Source: Epinephelus fuscoguttatus
Taxonomy: Eukaryota; Chordata; Actinopteri; Perciformes; Serranidae
Assembly (NCBI RefSeq): GCF_011397635.1
Contig: NC_064764.1
Location: 38,228,777 to 38,292,776 of the forward strand
DNA length: 64,000 nt
Direction of reading: 5' to 3'
Shown here in pieces: positions 45,421 through 58,052 of this stretch. Each line of letters begins with the position of its first letter. Positions within the stretch are counted from its first letter, which is position 1. The notes beneath the pieces were generated by a model, which was not told where the DNA came from, ran no database searches, and saw nothing but the letters and a program-made list of their open reading frames with translations. Made by a program: the position numbers and the translations under genes.

Positions 45421-46704
45421 ATGGAGGAGCTCTGCTTTCCACAACTGCTCAACACCTCCTGCAGAAAGCCCACCTCTCCTTGGGCCAACTTTGTGCTCCT
45501 TAACATTGTGCTGTACTTTATCTCTCTGCTCACTGTGGCTCTTAACCTCCTTGTCATCATCTCAGTCTCCCACTTCAGGCAAAGATTACCTTAAAAATGT
45601 GAACAGCTTCTGTAGATTAGAAGAACTGTCTTTGAGTTGGTACTGAATAATGTTGCACCTTGGAAATGTCTTTAAGACACATTTGACTTGTATTCTGCCC
45701 TTTTGCACAAACTTAACTGTGATTTTGACACCAGATATTGCAGTTAGATGTCCACATTTAACCTTATTGAAACTGCAGATGTTGTCGATCAGAAAACATT
45801 TCATTATATGTTTTTTTTTTACAACTATTTTAGTCATTTAGATCTGAGGACTTGTTGGGTTTATGAGTTTTTCCTCTTTCTCTCCAGGCAGCTCCACACA
45901 CCCACCAACATCCTCCTCCTCTCTCTGGCTGTCTCAGACTTTCTCGTGGGCCTCCTGGTGCTACCGGGAGAAATCCTGCTAAAAACATACTGCTGGTTTC
46001 TTGGTGACCTCATGTGTTTGCTCTATTATTATGTGTCCCTCATATTTAGTTCTACTTCGATCGGAGACATGGTGCTCATATCAGTCGACCGCTATTTGGC
46101 GATTTGTGACCCTCTGCATTACACCACCAGAGTCACTGTGAAAAGAGTTAAACTCTGTGTGTGTCTGTGTTGGCTCTGTGTTGTTTCTTACTGCAGTCTC
46201 TTGTTAAAGGATGACCTGACTCAACCAGGCAGCTTTAATTCCTGCCATGGAGAGTGTGTGATTGTCATGAACCACATTGCAGGAGCTGTTGACCTTGTTG
46301 TAACCTTTATTGTTCCCATTTCTGTCATTGTTGTTCTGTACATGAGAGTATTTGTTGTGGCTGTGTCTCAGGCTCGTGCCATGCGCTCTCACATCACAGC
46401 TGTCACTCTCCAGCTTTCAGTGAATCAACAAACAAAGAAATCTGAGCTGAAAGCAGCCAGGACTCTTGGTGTTCTTGTAGTTGTGTTTCTAATATGTTTC
46501 TGCCCATTTTACTGTGTCGCTCTTGCAGGTGATGCCTTGGTCAGTGCTTCAACTGCATCCTTTGTGCTTTATCTGTTCTATTTCAACTCATGTTTTAATC
46601 CTCTGATCTATGCCTTGTTTTATTCCTGGTTTAGAAAAGCAGTTAAACTCATTGTCAGTCTTCAGATTCTGCAGCCTGGCTCCTGTGAGACCAACATACT
46701 GTAG
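45421..46704 (+). CDS. Trace amine-associated receptor E (teleost class III TAAR), 324 aa
   Basis: Exon 1 is 45421-45578 and exon 2 is 45888-46704, with a 309-bp GC-AG intron. Ser103 at 3.32, Asp188 at 5.42 and DRY are present. The TM7 motif reads NSCFNPLIYALFYSWF, still a match to the TAAR fingerprint. Against TAAR A: LPGEILLKTYC near the first loop, N100Y (3.29), I106F (3.35), V107S (3.36), S109T (3.38), V123L, and in extracellular loop 2 R168S, Y169F and I180M, a loop constant in all other copies. Upstream of the start, an in-frame TAA (45354-45356, after GGAATTTCAAAAGCT) closes the extension seen in B-D, supporting MEELCFPQ as the start. A 2.8-kb hAT and a local duplication lie upstream. 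Intact. Confidence 0.93.
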
Positions 46705-46966
46705 AGAGGCTGTGGAGTGACTGAAATGAGGCCTGCTCCACCAAGGTTTTGAATTGAATTGAAAATCACAAAAATGTAAGTAAAATCTGTGTATATAGTA
46801 TATAAGCAATATATGAGAAAATTGTGCATTGCTCTACTCGGTGTCAGTTTCATGGAAGGATTCCAACTTGTTATAATCCGGAAATCTACAACAAATATAT
46901 GCATGACACGGGGACACCAAATGTTGGGATATATGCCTCATCGAGGCAGCACCATTTTTTGGGACT

Positions 46967-47547
46967 TAAGCCGGAATTCCACTGGATGCATGTCCGTTGC
47001 GGAACGGCAGTGCTGATTATCTGCTGCGTACTCCGCCGTCCGTCAACACCCACCAGCTGCGTTTGCTGTGCGAAGCGGTGCAGCTCTGCTGGAAGACATC
47101 TGGGTGCACCTCCATGATTAACATCTCCTCGTCCATGGTGTCAGTGGGGTGAAATGACATCTGAAAACCTCTGACCTGTTGACTTGCCTCTGCCCATTAT
47201 GTAGTTTTCAAGGTGTAGTGCAGGGAAAATATGATCCACCGTGAACACTGTGTATTTTATTTTGAAAATTAACCGGATGTTTTATTTTGTTTCTGTGCAT
47301 GACTTCTTGCCCTGCACGATCTGCTCTGTGCTGAATTGCTGCGTTGTGCTCCGGCGTCCAGCAAAAATAGAAGTGCTGCGTATCTGTTGCGGAGGGCTCA
47401 GGAGCGCCGCAGCTGAGACGGAGCCGGAACGCAGCACAGCCGCAGCCGGTGGAAACACACACATTGACTAGAATTGAATCCTATGGGCTCCGCTGCCGTG
47501 CCGGAGCGCAGACGCAACCCACACACATCTGGTGGAAATTGGGGGTT
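46967..47547. mobile_element. MITE-like insertion in the TAAR E 3' flank
   Basis: TAAR F lacks this stretch: F reads GGGACTTTGCCTTTACATG across the site (59523-59541). The ends are imperfect inverted repeats (AATTCCACTGGATGCATGT at the left, ACACATCTGGTGGAAATT at the right), and both inner flanks are rich in CCGTTGCGG/CCGGAGCGC-type sequence. No transposase. It looks hAT-like but I cannot define the target duplication. Confidence 0.5.
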
Positions 47548-47969
47548 AGCCTTTACATGTGCCTGACTTTGCAATAGATCTCCAATTAAGGTATAAAAAC
47601 TGCTACTGGAAATAATTAATAATTATTAATGATAATTATCAGTCATGTTAAATAATGTGACTTAATTTACATAAATCACCTCTTCAGGCACCATTCCCGA
47701 AAAGGAAAAAATGATCGCCAGATAAAGATATCAGTCTCATAAAGTTCACTAAGCTATCAAGTGGGAACTTTGATTAATAACTAAGTTAATAACCATAACA
47801 AAAATAAATAGTAAAGCCTGAAGGATTTCAGAGTTCTTGACATAGCAGAGGTTGAATATTCAGTCACTCTTGTGCAATATTAAACAGACAGCAGGTATGG
47901 TTCCAAAATATATTTATTCATAAAGGAACCAAAACAACAAAACACACAAATTCTAACAAACTAACTTTA

Positions 47970-47982
47970 TACATGCAAGTGT

Positions 47983-48025
<43 letters not shown>

Positions 48026-48058
48026 TAAGTGAGTGAGTGAGTGAGTGAGTGAGTGAGA
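47970..48058. repeat. (GT)n followed by (GTGA)n microsatellite
   Basis: About 50 bp of GT repeats and then about 36 bp of GTGA/GAGT repeats. The same microsatellite site in the F block (60804-60936) is GT then GA. The LINE at 48060 is inserted into its end. Confidence 0.95.
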
Positions 48059-48636
48059 GATTTTTTTTTAATCCATCTTTATTTATATCAATAAAAAATC
48101 AAAGTCAACATGACACAACCATCTTAAAACAGATGTAGAAAAAAACACAGGACAAATACCTAACCTCTCAGATCATTCTAGAGAGTGACTAAAAACCAGT
48201 GCCCCTTCAACCACACTACACAGAGCATATGTGAAGCACTACTGAGCCACAAACTCCTTTTCATAAGTGAATAAAATTTAAAATAAACTCTGATTCTGGC
48301 CTTCACCAAGGAAACAAACATTGACCGCAGCCCTTCACCCAAAACATTCTCTATCTGATTTTTCCTTGTCTTATAGATGGACAGTTTGGCCTGTCCCACC
48401 ACAAAATTTAGCAACTGCCACTTTTGTGCACTCTCTCCTTTATAACCTGCACCAAAAATAAAAGCAGTTCCAGACCACATTACGTTACATTTCATAAAAA
48501 TAAATTCTAACAAGTCAAACAACACTTTGAGTCTGTGGCATTCTCAATAACAGTGAAAAACAGTTTCCAGTTCCTGACAGAAAGGACACTGAGCAGAGAC
48601 ACTGGCATTCATTTTGCACACAGAAGTGTTCAGTTT

Positions 48637-49270
48637 CAATCAATCAATTTTATTTATAAAGCCCAATATCACAAATCACAGGGCTTTACAGCACACAACA
48701 TCCCTCTGTCCTTAGGACCCTCAAAGCGGATAAGGAAAAACTCCCCAAAAAAACCCTTTAACGGGAAAAAAAAAATGGTAGAAACCTCAGGAAGAGCAAC
48801 TGAGGAGGGATCCCTCTTCCAGGACGGACAGACGTGCAATAGATGTCGTACAGAACAGATCAGCATAATAAATTAACAGTAATCCACATGACACAATGAG
48901 ACAGAAAGAAAGAGAGAGAGAGAGATGCAGGTAATGACAGTAGCTTACAACAACATTATTGAAAGTAATAATATTATCGTTATAGTTCTGGCTGCTGTGG
49001 TACAATATGTTGAAAGTATGTATTAATATCTGGCAGTATACATGTGTGACAATAGTCATATGTGTATAATAACAGTAGAAGTATGACTAATGACTAATGA
49101 TGGCAGCAACAGCAGGAGGCATCTGGCAGGACCACGGCAGCAGCACAACCACACACGTCACGCTGTCCAGGCTCCAGAGAAGAAGCCGAGTTAGTGACAT
49201 CCAGAATGGCCGAGTTAGCAAGATGCAGTAATAGGATACGAGAGAGAGAGAGAGAGAGAAGGAGAGAAGG
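48637..49270 (-). mobile_element. Retroposon with (TCAA)n tail inserted in the Tx1 LINE
   Basis: Longer relative of the 270-bp insertions at 22456, 27950 and 33462: the same TTTTATTTATAAAGCCCAA start, then GACGTGCAATAGATGTCG, continuing through GATGCAGGTAATGACAG and ending in GA-rich sequence near 49262. The LINE coding resumes on each side. No coding capacity of its own that I recognise. Confidence 0.55.
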
Positions 49271-51515
49271 TGCCCTAAAGAATTCGCCACTGCACATCAT
49301 TGGACCTTTTGTTTAAAGGTGCTTTATAAAACACGCTCCACACCGGTTTACACTCATCTTGTACATTTCGCCTCTCTCTCCACACAGTATCCTTTCTCCC
49401 ACTCAACTTTCTCTTATTTATGGCCTTCACACAGTATTTGCACAGAGTTTTTCCATTCAACATGTACAGGTCTGCAGCACTCTCAGTGACCAGTACCTGT
49501 CCCGTCAATCCAGGCATTTAAAATGTCTCTGGTGTTACGACATGACTTGATGCCAAGAAGAGCAGCCACTGCTTCTGTGTTGTGAAAACTGGGACCTGCA
49601 GCCTCCACTTTGTGCTTCAGCTGAACTGCCCCAACTGAACACAAGCACTGTGTGAGGCCAGGTGAATGTCCAGCCTGGCCCCGTGGACTTGAGGCTCCTC
49701 CAGGAGCCAGAACAATGACGCCGCAGGTTGCAGTCTTTCCCATTGAAACAAAGTCCAGACTTTAAACAGTCCCTTATAGAAAGGAGGCAATTTACACAAA
49801 CGAATCAAGTTACAATTCATTAAAAACAAAGAGGCATCTAAACCTAGACCTGCTACTTTTCTCAAAATAACGTTTGTTACTGGCTTCCAGATCACATCAT
49901 CATTTCCTGTGAGGTATTGTTGCATGAACTGTAACCTGAATGCTGCTGCTCTGCTCTTTAAGTGTACTAACCCGTGCCCCCTTCATCTTTCAGCAGGTAA
50001 AGTACACTTTGATGCACCCAGTGTAAAGGATCCCAAAAAAATTTCAACATGACAGACTGTACATTTTGCAAGAGGCCAGCAGGGGTTCTGTACATGCTAA
50101 CCTGTGCCAGAGAGTTGATGCTACCAGATGGTTAAGGATCAGCACTCTTCCTCTATAGGACATCTGAGGAAGCAACCACTTCCACTTAGCCAACTTCCCC
50201 TCCACTTTCTCTACCACTCCCTTCAAGTTTTTCTTCACAGTATCCTCATCTCCCAGGTAAACCCCCAGGTATTTAAAACCCCCTCTTTTCCATCTTAAGC
50301 CACCTGGAAGCTGAGGGAGTCCTGCAGACCAACTTTCTACAGCTAAAGCCTCACATTTTGTCCAGTTCACTCTAGCAGCTGAAATGCTACCAAAAACATC
50401 AACAATATTTCCCAAACAGTCCACATCTTGTTGGTTTTTTACCATAACAATAATGCTATCCGCATATGCAGATAAAACAAGTGAAGTGTTACGATCAGGA
50501 AAAAACAGACCATTAACAAAAGAGCGAACATTGTGTAACATGGGTTCAATGGAAAGTGCATATAGCATACCAGACACAGAACAGCCTTGTCTCACACCCC
50601 GAGATACTCTAAAAGGTTTACACAGAACCCCATTTATTTTTAACATACTCTCTATGTCCTCGTACAGCACCTTAATCATAGCAATAAGTCCAGGGCTGAG
50701 GACGAACCTTTCTAGCACAGGTAACGGTGCTCAACCCGGTCAAATGCTTTTTCTTGGCCCAAAGAAACCAGACCAACATCCAAACCCAATGAACCAGAGA
50801 CGTCCAAAATATCTATAATTAATGACACATTGTCAACAATGAATCTGCCAGGCACACAATAGGTCTGGGTCCAATGAATTACTTGGTCCATGACCTTTTT
50901 CAGTCTATTGGACAGGGCTTTTGACACTATCTTGTAGTCCACACACAACAGCGAGACTGGACGCCAGTTCTTAATATCTTGGAGACTACCTTTCTTCGGT
51001 AATAGGGTCAAAACTGCTCTCCTGCAGCTCTGAGGCAGAGATGACTCCTCGAAACTCTCTGTGAAAACTTCAGAAAAGTCACCACCCAGCTCAGGCCAAA
51101 ACTCTTTATAAATCTCTGGTGGGAGTCTATCAATTCCCGGGGTCTCCCCCCCTGCATACTTTGTAACGCCGTAAACAGCTCTTCAGTTGTCAGAGGACCC
51201 TCCAGCTCTTTGTTGCTCTCCTCTGAGACCCTGGGCAACCTATCACAGAAGGAGTCATAAGCTGCCTGGTCTTCAATGTACTCAATGGTGTACAGGTGAG
51301 AATTAAAATCCACAGGTGAGTCCATCCCAGCAGCACTCTGAAAACGAGACCGGATCAATGCTACCTGTGCTTTAGAGCCCAGCAGCCAATAAGGCTTTTT
51401 TGGATTTGAGGTCCTCAAAACAACCTCAATTTCCTGTGGACTCCGCAGAACCCTGCAGCTCCACGATACCAACCTCTAGATCTCTAATAGACTTGGTGAT
51501 GTCACGAGAGACATT

Positions 51516-52719
51516 GGGCCTCATTCACAAACAGTGCGTACGCACAAATCTGTGCTTAAACTGTGCGTACGATCATTTGACGCACAAATCCGGGATTCAT
51601 CAATATTTTCTTACCCGAATTTGTTCTTACTCTGCGAACAAATTTAGAACTGCCTCAGACCATGCGTACGCACAAATGAGGAAGGCCGAACTGACTTAGA
51701 AAATGCAAACATACCTGCAGAGTCTATAAAACCACATTCATGAAAAGAGGTTTAATTAACATTTTTTTTTAAATAATTAATTTACTAATATATTGGCCAA
51801 ATGGATTAAATTACCATGAAACTGACACACGTTCACCCTCATCATTGTGACAATTAAAATATTAACAATAACATGAACAGAAAAACTATCACTCCATCAG
51901 TGTGCAGATGATCTGTAATGCCGACTGCCATATCCTTAAGGCTGTGGCCTGCTGGCCAGGAGGCACCCACGACTCATTTATTTTGCAGAACAGTACAGTG
52001 GGAATGCGTTTGGAGGCAGGGGCTGTGAGAAGTGGATGGCTTGTTGGTGAGCATCTTTTGTTCTAGTCTTTTATTTCAATTGTTTTAAGTTAGTATTTTC
52101 AGTAAGTCTCTATTCCGTTAATGTTAAAATGTTATATTGTTTGGGTGACCGGGCATATGGCCTTAAAACATGGCTGATGACACCATACGCAAACCCTGAA
52201 ACCCCTCAAGAGGTGCGCTATAATAACATACATGCCCACACACGCGCCGTAGAACGCACTTTTGGCGTGCTTAAGGGCCGGTGGATGTGTTTGGATCAGA
52301 TACGGCCGGTGGCAAACTACGTTATACCCCTGAGAAGGTGTGCAAGATCATCCTGGCATGCTGTGTCCTCCACAATCTTACAATGACCCATGGCATTCCT
52401 GTAAGACCCGGCGCCATCGCTTCTAACAAACTGTGAAATTTACTTCTCTCCTCACGTAACCGCTTCCTTCATTCATGAATCAACTCTAGGCAAGCGGTTT
52501 CCTTATATGGAGAAATGGGGGCGTGGCAGTATGCTGATTGCAGATCGCCGACACGTGCCTGTCAATTTAGAATGGTTCTGAATTACTAACATACGCATGG
52601 TAGTGAGAACAAAATTGGCCGGTACGCACGTGTCATGAATCCGACGGTGATTTTGCGCAAGTACTTATTTTTTGCGGAGATTAAGAACATTTCTGAGCAG
52701 ATATTAGTGAATGAGGCCC
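51516..52719. mobile_element. PIF/Harbinger transposon, deleted, 1204 bp
   Basis: Ends GGGCCTCATTCAC (51516) and GTGAATGAGGCCC (ending 52719) are perfect inverted repeats. ATT at 51513-51515 and 52720-52722 is the 3-bp target duplication typical of the superfamily. Only part of the transposase remains. It sits in the Tx1 LINE between the endonuclease and linker coding parts. Confidence 0.85.
52129..52386 (+). pseudogene. Harbinger transposase, C-terminal remnant
   Basis: The translation contains GDRAYGLKTWLMTPYANPET, then RYNNIHAHTRAVERTFGVLK, then GRWMCLD, matching the DDE_Tnp_4 nuclease of PIF/Harbinger (HARBI1-like): the GD-x-x-Y Asp and the R-x-x-x-ER-x-FG-LK block with the catalytic Glu. 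The first catalytic Asp region and the N-terminus are missing and the frame breaks after VIPL. Nonfunctional. Confidence 0.85.
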
Positions 52720-54885
52720 ATTGAGAGTATATTGTTGACAAAGCTGCTTGATTTCTACTTGACCACAATCCCACCATTGCCTCAGTGAAGCAAAATCTAT
52801 TTTCCTATTTCTGAAACCTTTCCAAAAAACATTAAATTTTCCTTAAAATGTACATCTGAAAGCAGGGCAGTATTAAAATGCCAGTAAGCAGACTTGTGTT
52901 TTATATCGGCAATAAAAACACTACAAGACACCATAGAGTGATCAGAAAAGCCTACAGGCAGTATTTGGCACTTTTTAAAAGTGCCTAAATGATGTTTAAA
53001 ACAGTAAAGTCTATCTAATCTGCCCATAGAAATTAAATTCTCCCTACTGCTGACAAAGGTGTACTGTCGGTTTTTATCATGCATTTCTCTCCACACATCA
53101 GTCAAATTCTGTGTCTCCACCACTTGCCTCATCACGTTTTGAAGCAGCATGAGGCTCTATGTGGTTTCTATCCAGCCGTTCATTCTCAGTCTCCTGCCAA
53201 GAATAAAAACTTTTCAGGCTCACAATTGCTCAAAACTGTACTGATTTCATTTTGGAAAACAACTCTTTCAGCTCCATTATTCACTGCGTAGATATTTATA
53301 AAAACAAGAGTAAAGTTTTCGTACTCTGTTCTAACGACCATCAGTCTGCCCTTTACTACTTCTTCCACCACATAAGACTTTGGTAGGAAGTTTTTAGAGG
53401 AAAGGAGAGCTACTCCTCCACTGACTGTACTTAGATGGCTAATTCCTCTTTATTTGAAATCTGGCTGAGTTGTAGAAACCCTCTATGTTAGGAAAATATT
53501 CCTCTAGTTTAACTCCCTTTATGTTTTTTGTCTCCTGAAGAAAAGATTTTATACTTTCAGCAGTGTAAGCCTTTCCTTCCTGACTACTAGTCATTTTAAT
53601 AAGAGACACATCACTACTGTCAGACACACACTCTTCCTCGCTCTCACTGCCGTCTGACTGCACTTGTGTTTTTCCTGTCTGCCTGTCTTTCTGTCTGTCC
53701 AACAACACTCTACTCGACCGTGCATCACTGTACACATTTTTATTTTTGTTCCTACATTTACGTGGAACAGGTGTTTTCATCATCCAAGCATCTTCAATTT
53801 GTTCACTCCATGCATCCCCAGCCCCACCTGTCTCCTCCGCCTGCATCTCACCAAGCTCACCTGTCTTTTCTATCTGTGTCTCACCAAGTTCACCATTGCT
53901 CTTTACTCGTGTCTCACACACACCATTTACACTTGTTTCTTGCTCATCACCGACCTGACTTTCATCTTCAACACATTCTCTCTCACCATCTAGCTCCGTA
54001 ACAGCCCCCCGCTGCTCGTCGGCACCAGGCCGCAGCTCAGCGGTGCGCTGCGCACCGGACTTGGCAGCCTGTACCGTGGTGCCTGGACATCCACTACCTT
54101 CGGATCAGTCGGAGCCGGTTTCTTCGATTTAGGACAGGCCTTAACAGTGTGTCCCTCTTCACCGCAACCAAAACACTTCATCAGTGAAGAGGTGGCGAAC
54201 AAAACATAGTCAAAATCGTCCACTTTAACGTGGAAGTGCAAACTGAGCTCTTCATTGCGATTGTTTAGAATCATATACAGCTGTCTTCTGTGAGACACCA
54301 CATGTTTCAATAACAGCGATTTACACCCAGAAGGAATCATCTTAATCGGAGGAACTATCTTCCCGTGCCGAGAGAGTTCTCGACTAAGAACTGCATCTGT
54401 GGGAGGAGGGACATTTGACAGGATTACCTTTGTTGCTGGCTGTGTTAGCGGTAACACTGACACAAAGCTTTCATTGATAGAAATACCTGTCACTATGAGC
54501 TGGTTCACTTTCTCCACCTGATCCAGAAACAAATCCACGCCACCATTCATCCGAGCCGCCGACTTCACGCTGCTGTGGCCGATTTACCTCTCCAACAGCC
54601 AGGCTGACCTCCTCCACATTGTACTGAAGGCCCGCACCGACCTTGATGCCATGCCTCCTAGTCAGCCTGGAGAAATCTCCATTCACCATGGCGTGTCAGA
54701 CGCCGACCAGCGATTACGCTGGAGGGCACAAAACACACCAACAAACCCCTCTCACCTCACCAAACAAAACCCAAACACTAACAATAAACTTATTAAACTT
54801 ATTGCCACAAACTATGCTACATTAAACAAAGATTATAACAAAAAAAAAAAAAAAACTCTCACTCCAGACACTGCACTCACTCCTC

Positions 54886-56477
54886 ACTCAGAGAGTTGCC
54901 TCTTTGGGTGTAGCCCTGTTCAAAGCCAAAGTGTGAGTGAGTCTATGTGAATGTGATATGTGTTGCAAAATGTCTGGATTAGTGCTGTGGATGTTAAGTT
55001 GCATGCAAGACGAACATTAACAATCTAACATCACTTAGCTTTGGTAAAGCCAACTAACCAATAACGTAACTGCAGTAATCACAACAATAACTCAATAACC
55101 AGCATTAAATCACAATTGACAAAGTTAAACAGTCTTGCTTAGCCTGTGCAGCTGTGATAATGCTATGCCAGTTGTTACGTTACCAATCCTTGAATGGATG
55201 GGGGGAAGAGTTGCTTTGTGGTGGCTGCTTTTGTGAGCCGGCAGATGGAGGCTGGTTAAAGTTGTGGTTCCAGGTGCAGTCTTTGTTGTGTCTTTTGTTT
55301 CAAAGGTGTAGAACAGAGAAAGCCGGTCGCTCGGTGTCCTTACAGAGCTAGATGTTGGGTTTGCAACTCAACTTGGTTCTCCTTGTTGCTGGAAAGGTAG
55401 TTGCGAACCTTGTGTTTGCACACCAACTTCTCTGGTTCCAGGTTTATCTCCTGCTATGAGTGAGGGAAAGTCATGGTCCAGGAGAAAGAGAGAAAGAGGT
55501 CTCAGGAGCAGACGCCGGGATCTGAGTTGGTCGGCCGCTCAGAGGAACAAGGCATCTTGGCCAGTCAAGGGCCCAGGAGAAAGAGACGTCTGAGCTGGTC
55601 AACAGCTCAGGAGAAAAAACAAAGACTGTGTGAGAAAGCAGGACTTCTCTTATAGTTGCCTGTTGACAACACTGAGTCACATGACACCATAAAAGTACTG
55701 TCCAATCAAGTTTGGACACTGGTCTCTCACTTAGGTTTGAGGTGGGGCATCCTGTGGAGATAAGGGCCAAATGGCTGCTGTTTGTTTGACGAACAAAGAA
55801 CAAAGAACCCTTACATGTCCAGTTTAGATCTGCACAAATGACAAATCGTCTGCGGTCCAGTGAATCACAACAAACTTACTGCATATTTTGGACAAAAATA
55901 TAATTATGACAAGTTTAGACAAAATAAAAGCTGGCACAAAAGCCATATATATCCCAGATATCCCACAAATGTGACAAGGGAGGTCGGTGAATGCAAATGA
56001 ATTGATCACAAAGTGGATGTCACATTGTATTATAAATTGATGTTTGCACAGTTCATCTGCTGTTTGTTATCGTACTTTGATGTCTAAATACTAAGTGTAA
56101 AATGTATGTATTGTGTACTCTCAAAATTAAAACAATGGAATAAATTTGTAATTTTACCATCTGTGTGCTGTGCAGCACAACAAAACCTGTCAGTGATCAG
56201 TCAGTGATGCAAAATGTAAGTAAACATGTTCATGTAGAGTAATAAATATTATATTCACAGCATAGGTTAATAAGGCCAATGAGAAAGGTGACCAGCGAGC
56301 ATTCTTAGTGTCTGCAAATTTGGAGATAATTGTGTCCAATTAAAAAAATGCATAACTCAAAATGTGACAAAAAAGCTAACATGTGAAACATGAAAAAATG
56401 TGATTTGTATCCAAAACCACACCTTGGGCCAATTTGTATTTGCATGCTTTGTTTCAGGCAATACCAAAACCAAATAA
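54886..56477. repeat. TAAR downstream block, E copy
   Basis: Matches 60983-62583 after TAAR F closely (GTTGCCTCTTTGGGTGTAGC onward). It contains short ORFs conserved between both copies only because of the duplication (for example 55154-55351 with 61242-61439, and 55824-56009 minus with 61888-62073). None resembles a known protein and the frames shift between copies. Nature unknown; a repeat-derived sequence is possible. Confidence 0.7.
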
Positions 56478-57304
56478 TAAAAAATATTTCATGCCACAAT
56501 TGCTGATGCAACATGATCTCACAGAAACATGTGAAATGACCACGATCTTTGAACACCGCATCACATACTGGTGGCACCTGTGGTGTTGAAATTACATGAT
56601 GGCAGCATGCTTGGGTTTAGGCACCAAAAGTATTTGGTTAGGTTTAGAAAAAGATTGTGTTTTGTGTTAAAATAACTACATTTAACTACATGTAAGGGAT
56701 GTAAGTATATTGTAAAGTGACATAAGTACTTCATGTAATGTGATGCAACTACTCAAAAGATTAAAGTATGCTGAGTGTAGATAAATAAAAGAGGACTTTT
56801 GCTTTCACACAGGAGACAAACAGCAGTGTCTTGGTTGAAAATCTTGTGTCTGTTTGACCCATCCATCACCCTGACCTCCTGACCACCTCTCACTCTCTGT
56901 TTTACTTATGACATTGCAACCATAGACTGTTTATGAAGGTGGACAGCATGACAGCTCCCCAAAAGTGAAGCCAAAACATTTTGATTGGCCCCTGGTGGCT
57001 GGCTGCAGCGTAGCTCATTAAATTTTTCCCAAAGATGGTTTCTGTCATTTTGGGTAGTTCTTATCATGCTGACGGCTGACAAGCCTTAAGACCCTGATTA
57101 TGCTTTATTTTGATGCTTTATATGCTTTATTTTTGCGGCGGCCACGAGGTATCTCAGGAAGGAGGGATATATGGTCGAGCACATCACCAGGCCCAGGTGC
57201 AGCTCATCACCTGATGACGACGACCCCGCCTCGGACCAGAACCTGCCAGGAAGACAACAGCACACAGTACGCCAGCACCACGTAGAGGAGTGGAGGGGTC
57301 GTCA
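56478..57304. other. Spacer between the E and F blocks
   Basis: No gene supported. 56520-56800 contains TTTAGGCACCAAAAG and GGTTAGGTTTAGAAA, and 56920-57000 contains CATAGACTGTTTATGAAGG, both phrases I associate with common fish dispersed repeats. The ORFs at 57100-57383 (MVEHITRPRC..., SSSPDDDDPASDQ) match nothing I know. Confidence 0.5.
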
Positions 57305-58052
57305 CACATGTAATAATTGCAAACTTGACAGCCATAATGTTAACTTTATATTAGTGATGCCACTGAATGAAGCTATGCAATGACAGAAGTGCTTACTGTA
57401 TATATTGCTTTTTTTCCCGCCATGGCAACTATGGGTGTTACAGAAAATCTGAGCAAGAATATTGCGTCAATTTATTTGTGAGGTTGTTGTTACTCTCACT
57501 ATACTCTGGTCCATTTCTTCATGCTGGCTCTAAAAGAAGCCTTCTTTAAAATCACAGGTAGCACATTAATGGTTTACCATATTATTAATGAGTTCGTACA
57601 AACAGTGCATGAGAGCAGCCTGTCACATTTCAGTGCAGTCCATCAGGAATGTGCGCTTGCGCATTGTGTTGCCACAACAGTTGAGCTAGGTTCGTCTCTT
57701 TCGCTGGGCAACAATATTAATATTTTTCCTTGAGCCCTCTGCACTGGCACCTGTGCTGTGTGGCCTCTTTGAAATCAGTAAGGGCTGTTCTATAACTTCC
57801 TGTTAATGGTCCGCTTAGATGACTTAAAACAGGGCAAAGAGGTAAGACAAGGTAAAGAAAACAAGAGTGTAGACTGACATAGAGCAGAAACACTGGGTTC
57901 CAGTAAAAGTGATGAAGATGATGTGCAGAGTGAGGGAGGCGGGGCATCCGAGTCCAACAGAGACCGAGAGAAAAAGGAGGCGAAGTAAAAGGTCATTTGG
58001 TTATATGACTCAAAATTGTTCAGGAAGCTGCCAGAGCTGCAGCTCTCTGAAG

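Larger units (their letters stand above)
48060..54858 (-). mobile_element. Tx1/L1-group LINE, nearly full length, inactive, with two nested insertions
   Basis: The minus strand runs from about 54.86 kb to a poly(A) tail (T run at 48061-48069, with AATAAA just before). ORF1 (54689-53439, several frames) has a CCHC knuckle CFGCGEEGHTVKACP (54175-54131) and an acidic C-terminus. ORF2: endonuclease remnants (53371-52797: FLFLAGD, ISMGRLDRLYCF, GFSDHSMVSC), a linker (51472-51008), reverse transcriptase (51011-50044: NWRPVSLLCVDYKIVSKALS, VRQGCSVSGMLYALSIEP, motif C YADS in place of YADD, FKYLGVYLGDED), and the C-terminal part (49925-49275 and 48525-48178). It is interrupted by a retroposon (48637-49270) and a Harbinger (51516-52719). 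The F block has no such insertion at the matching microsatellite. Confidence 0.85.
44280..56477 (+). repeat. TAAR E segmental block (paralogous to the F block)
   Basis: Upstream flank, gene and downstream sequences match the F block at about 57305-62583 in the same order. Pieces found only here are the 44495-44820 insert, the 46967-47547 insert and the 48060-54858 LINE. Shared downstream parts are 47548-48020 (F: about 59530-60840, with its own insert) and 54886-56477 (F: 60983-62583). The block is more diverged from A-D than they are from each other. Confidence 0.8.
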
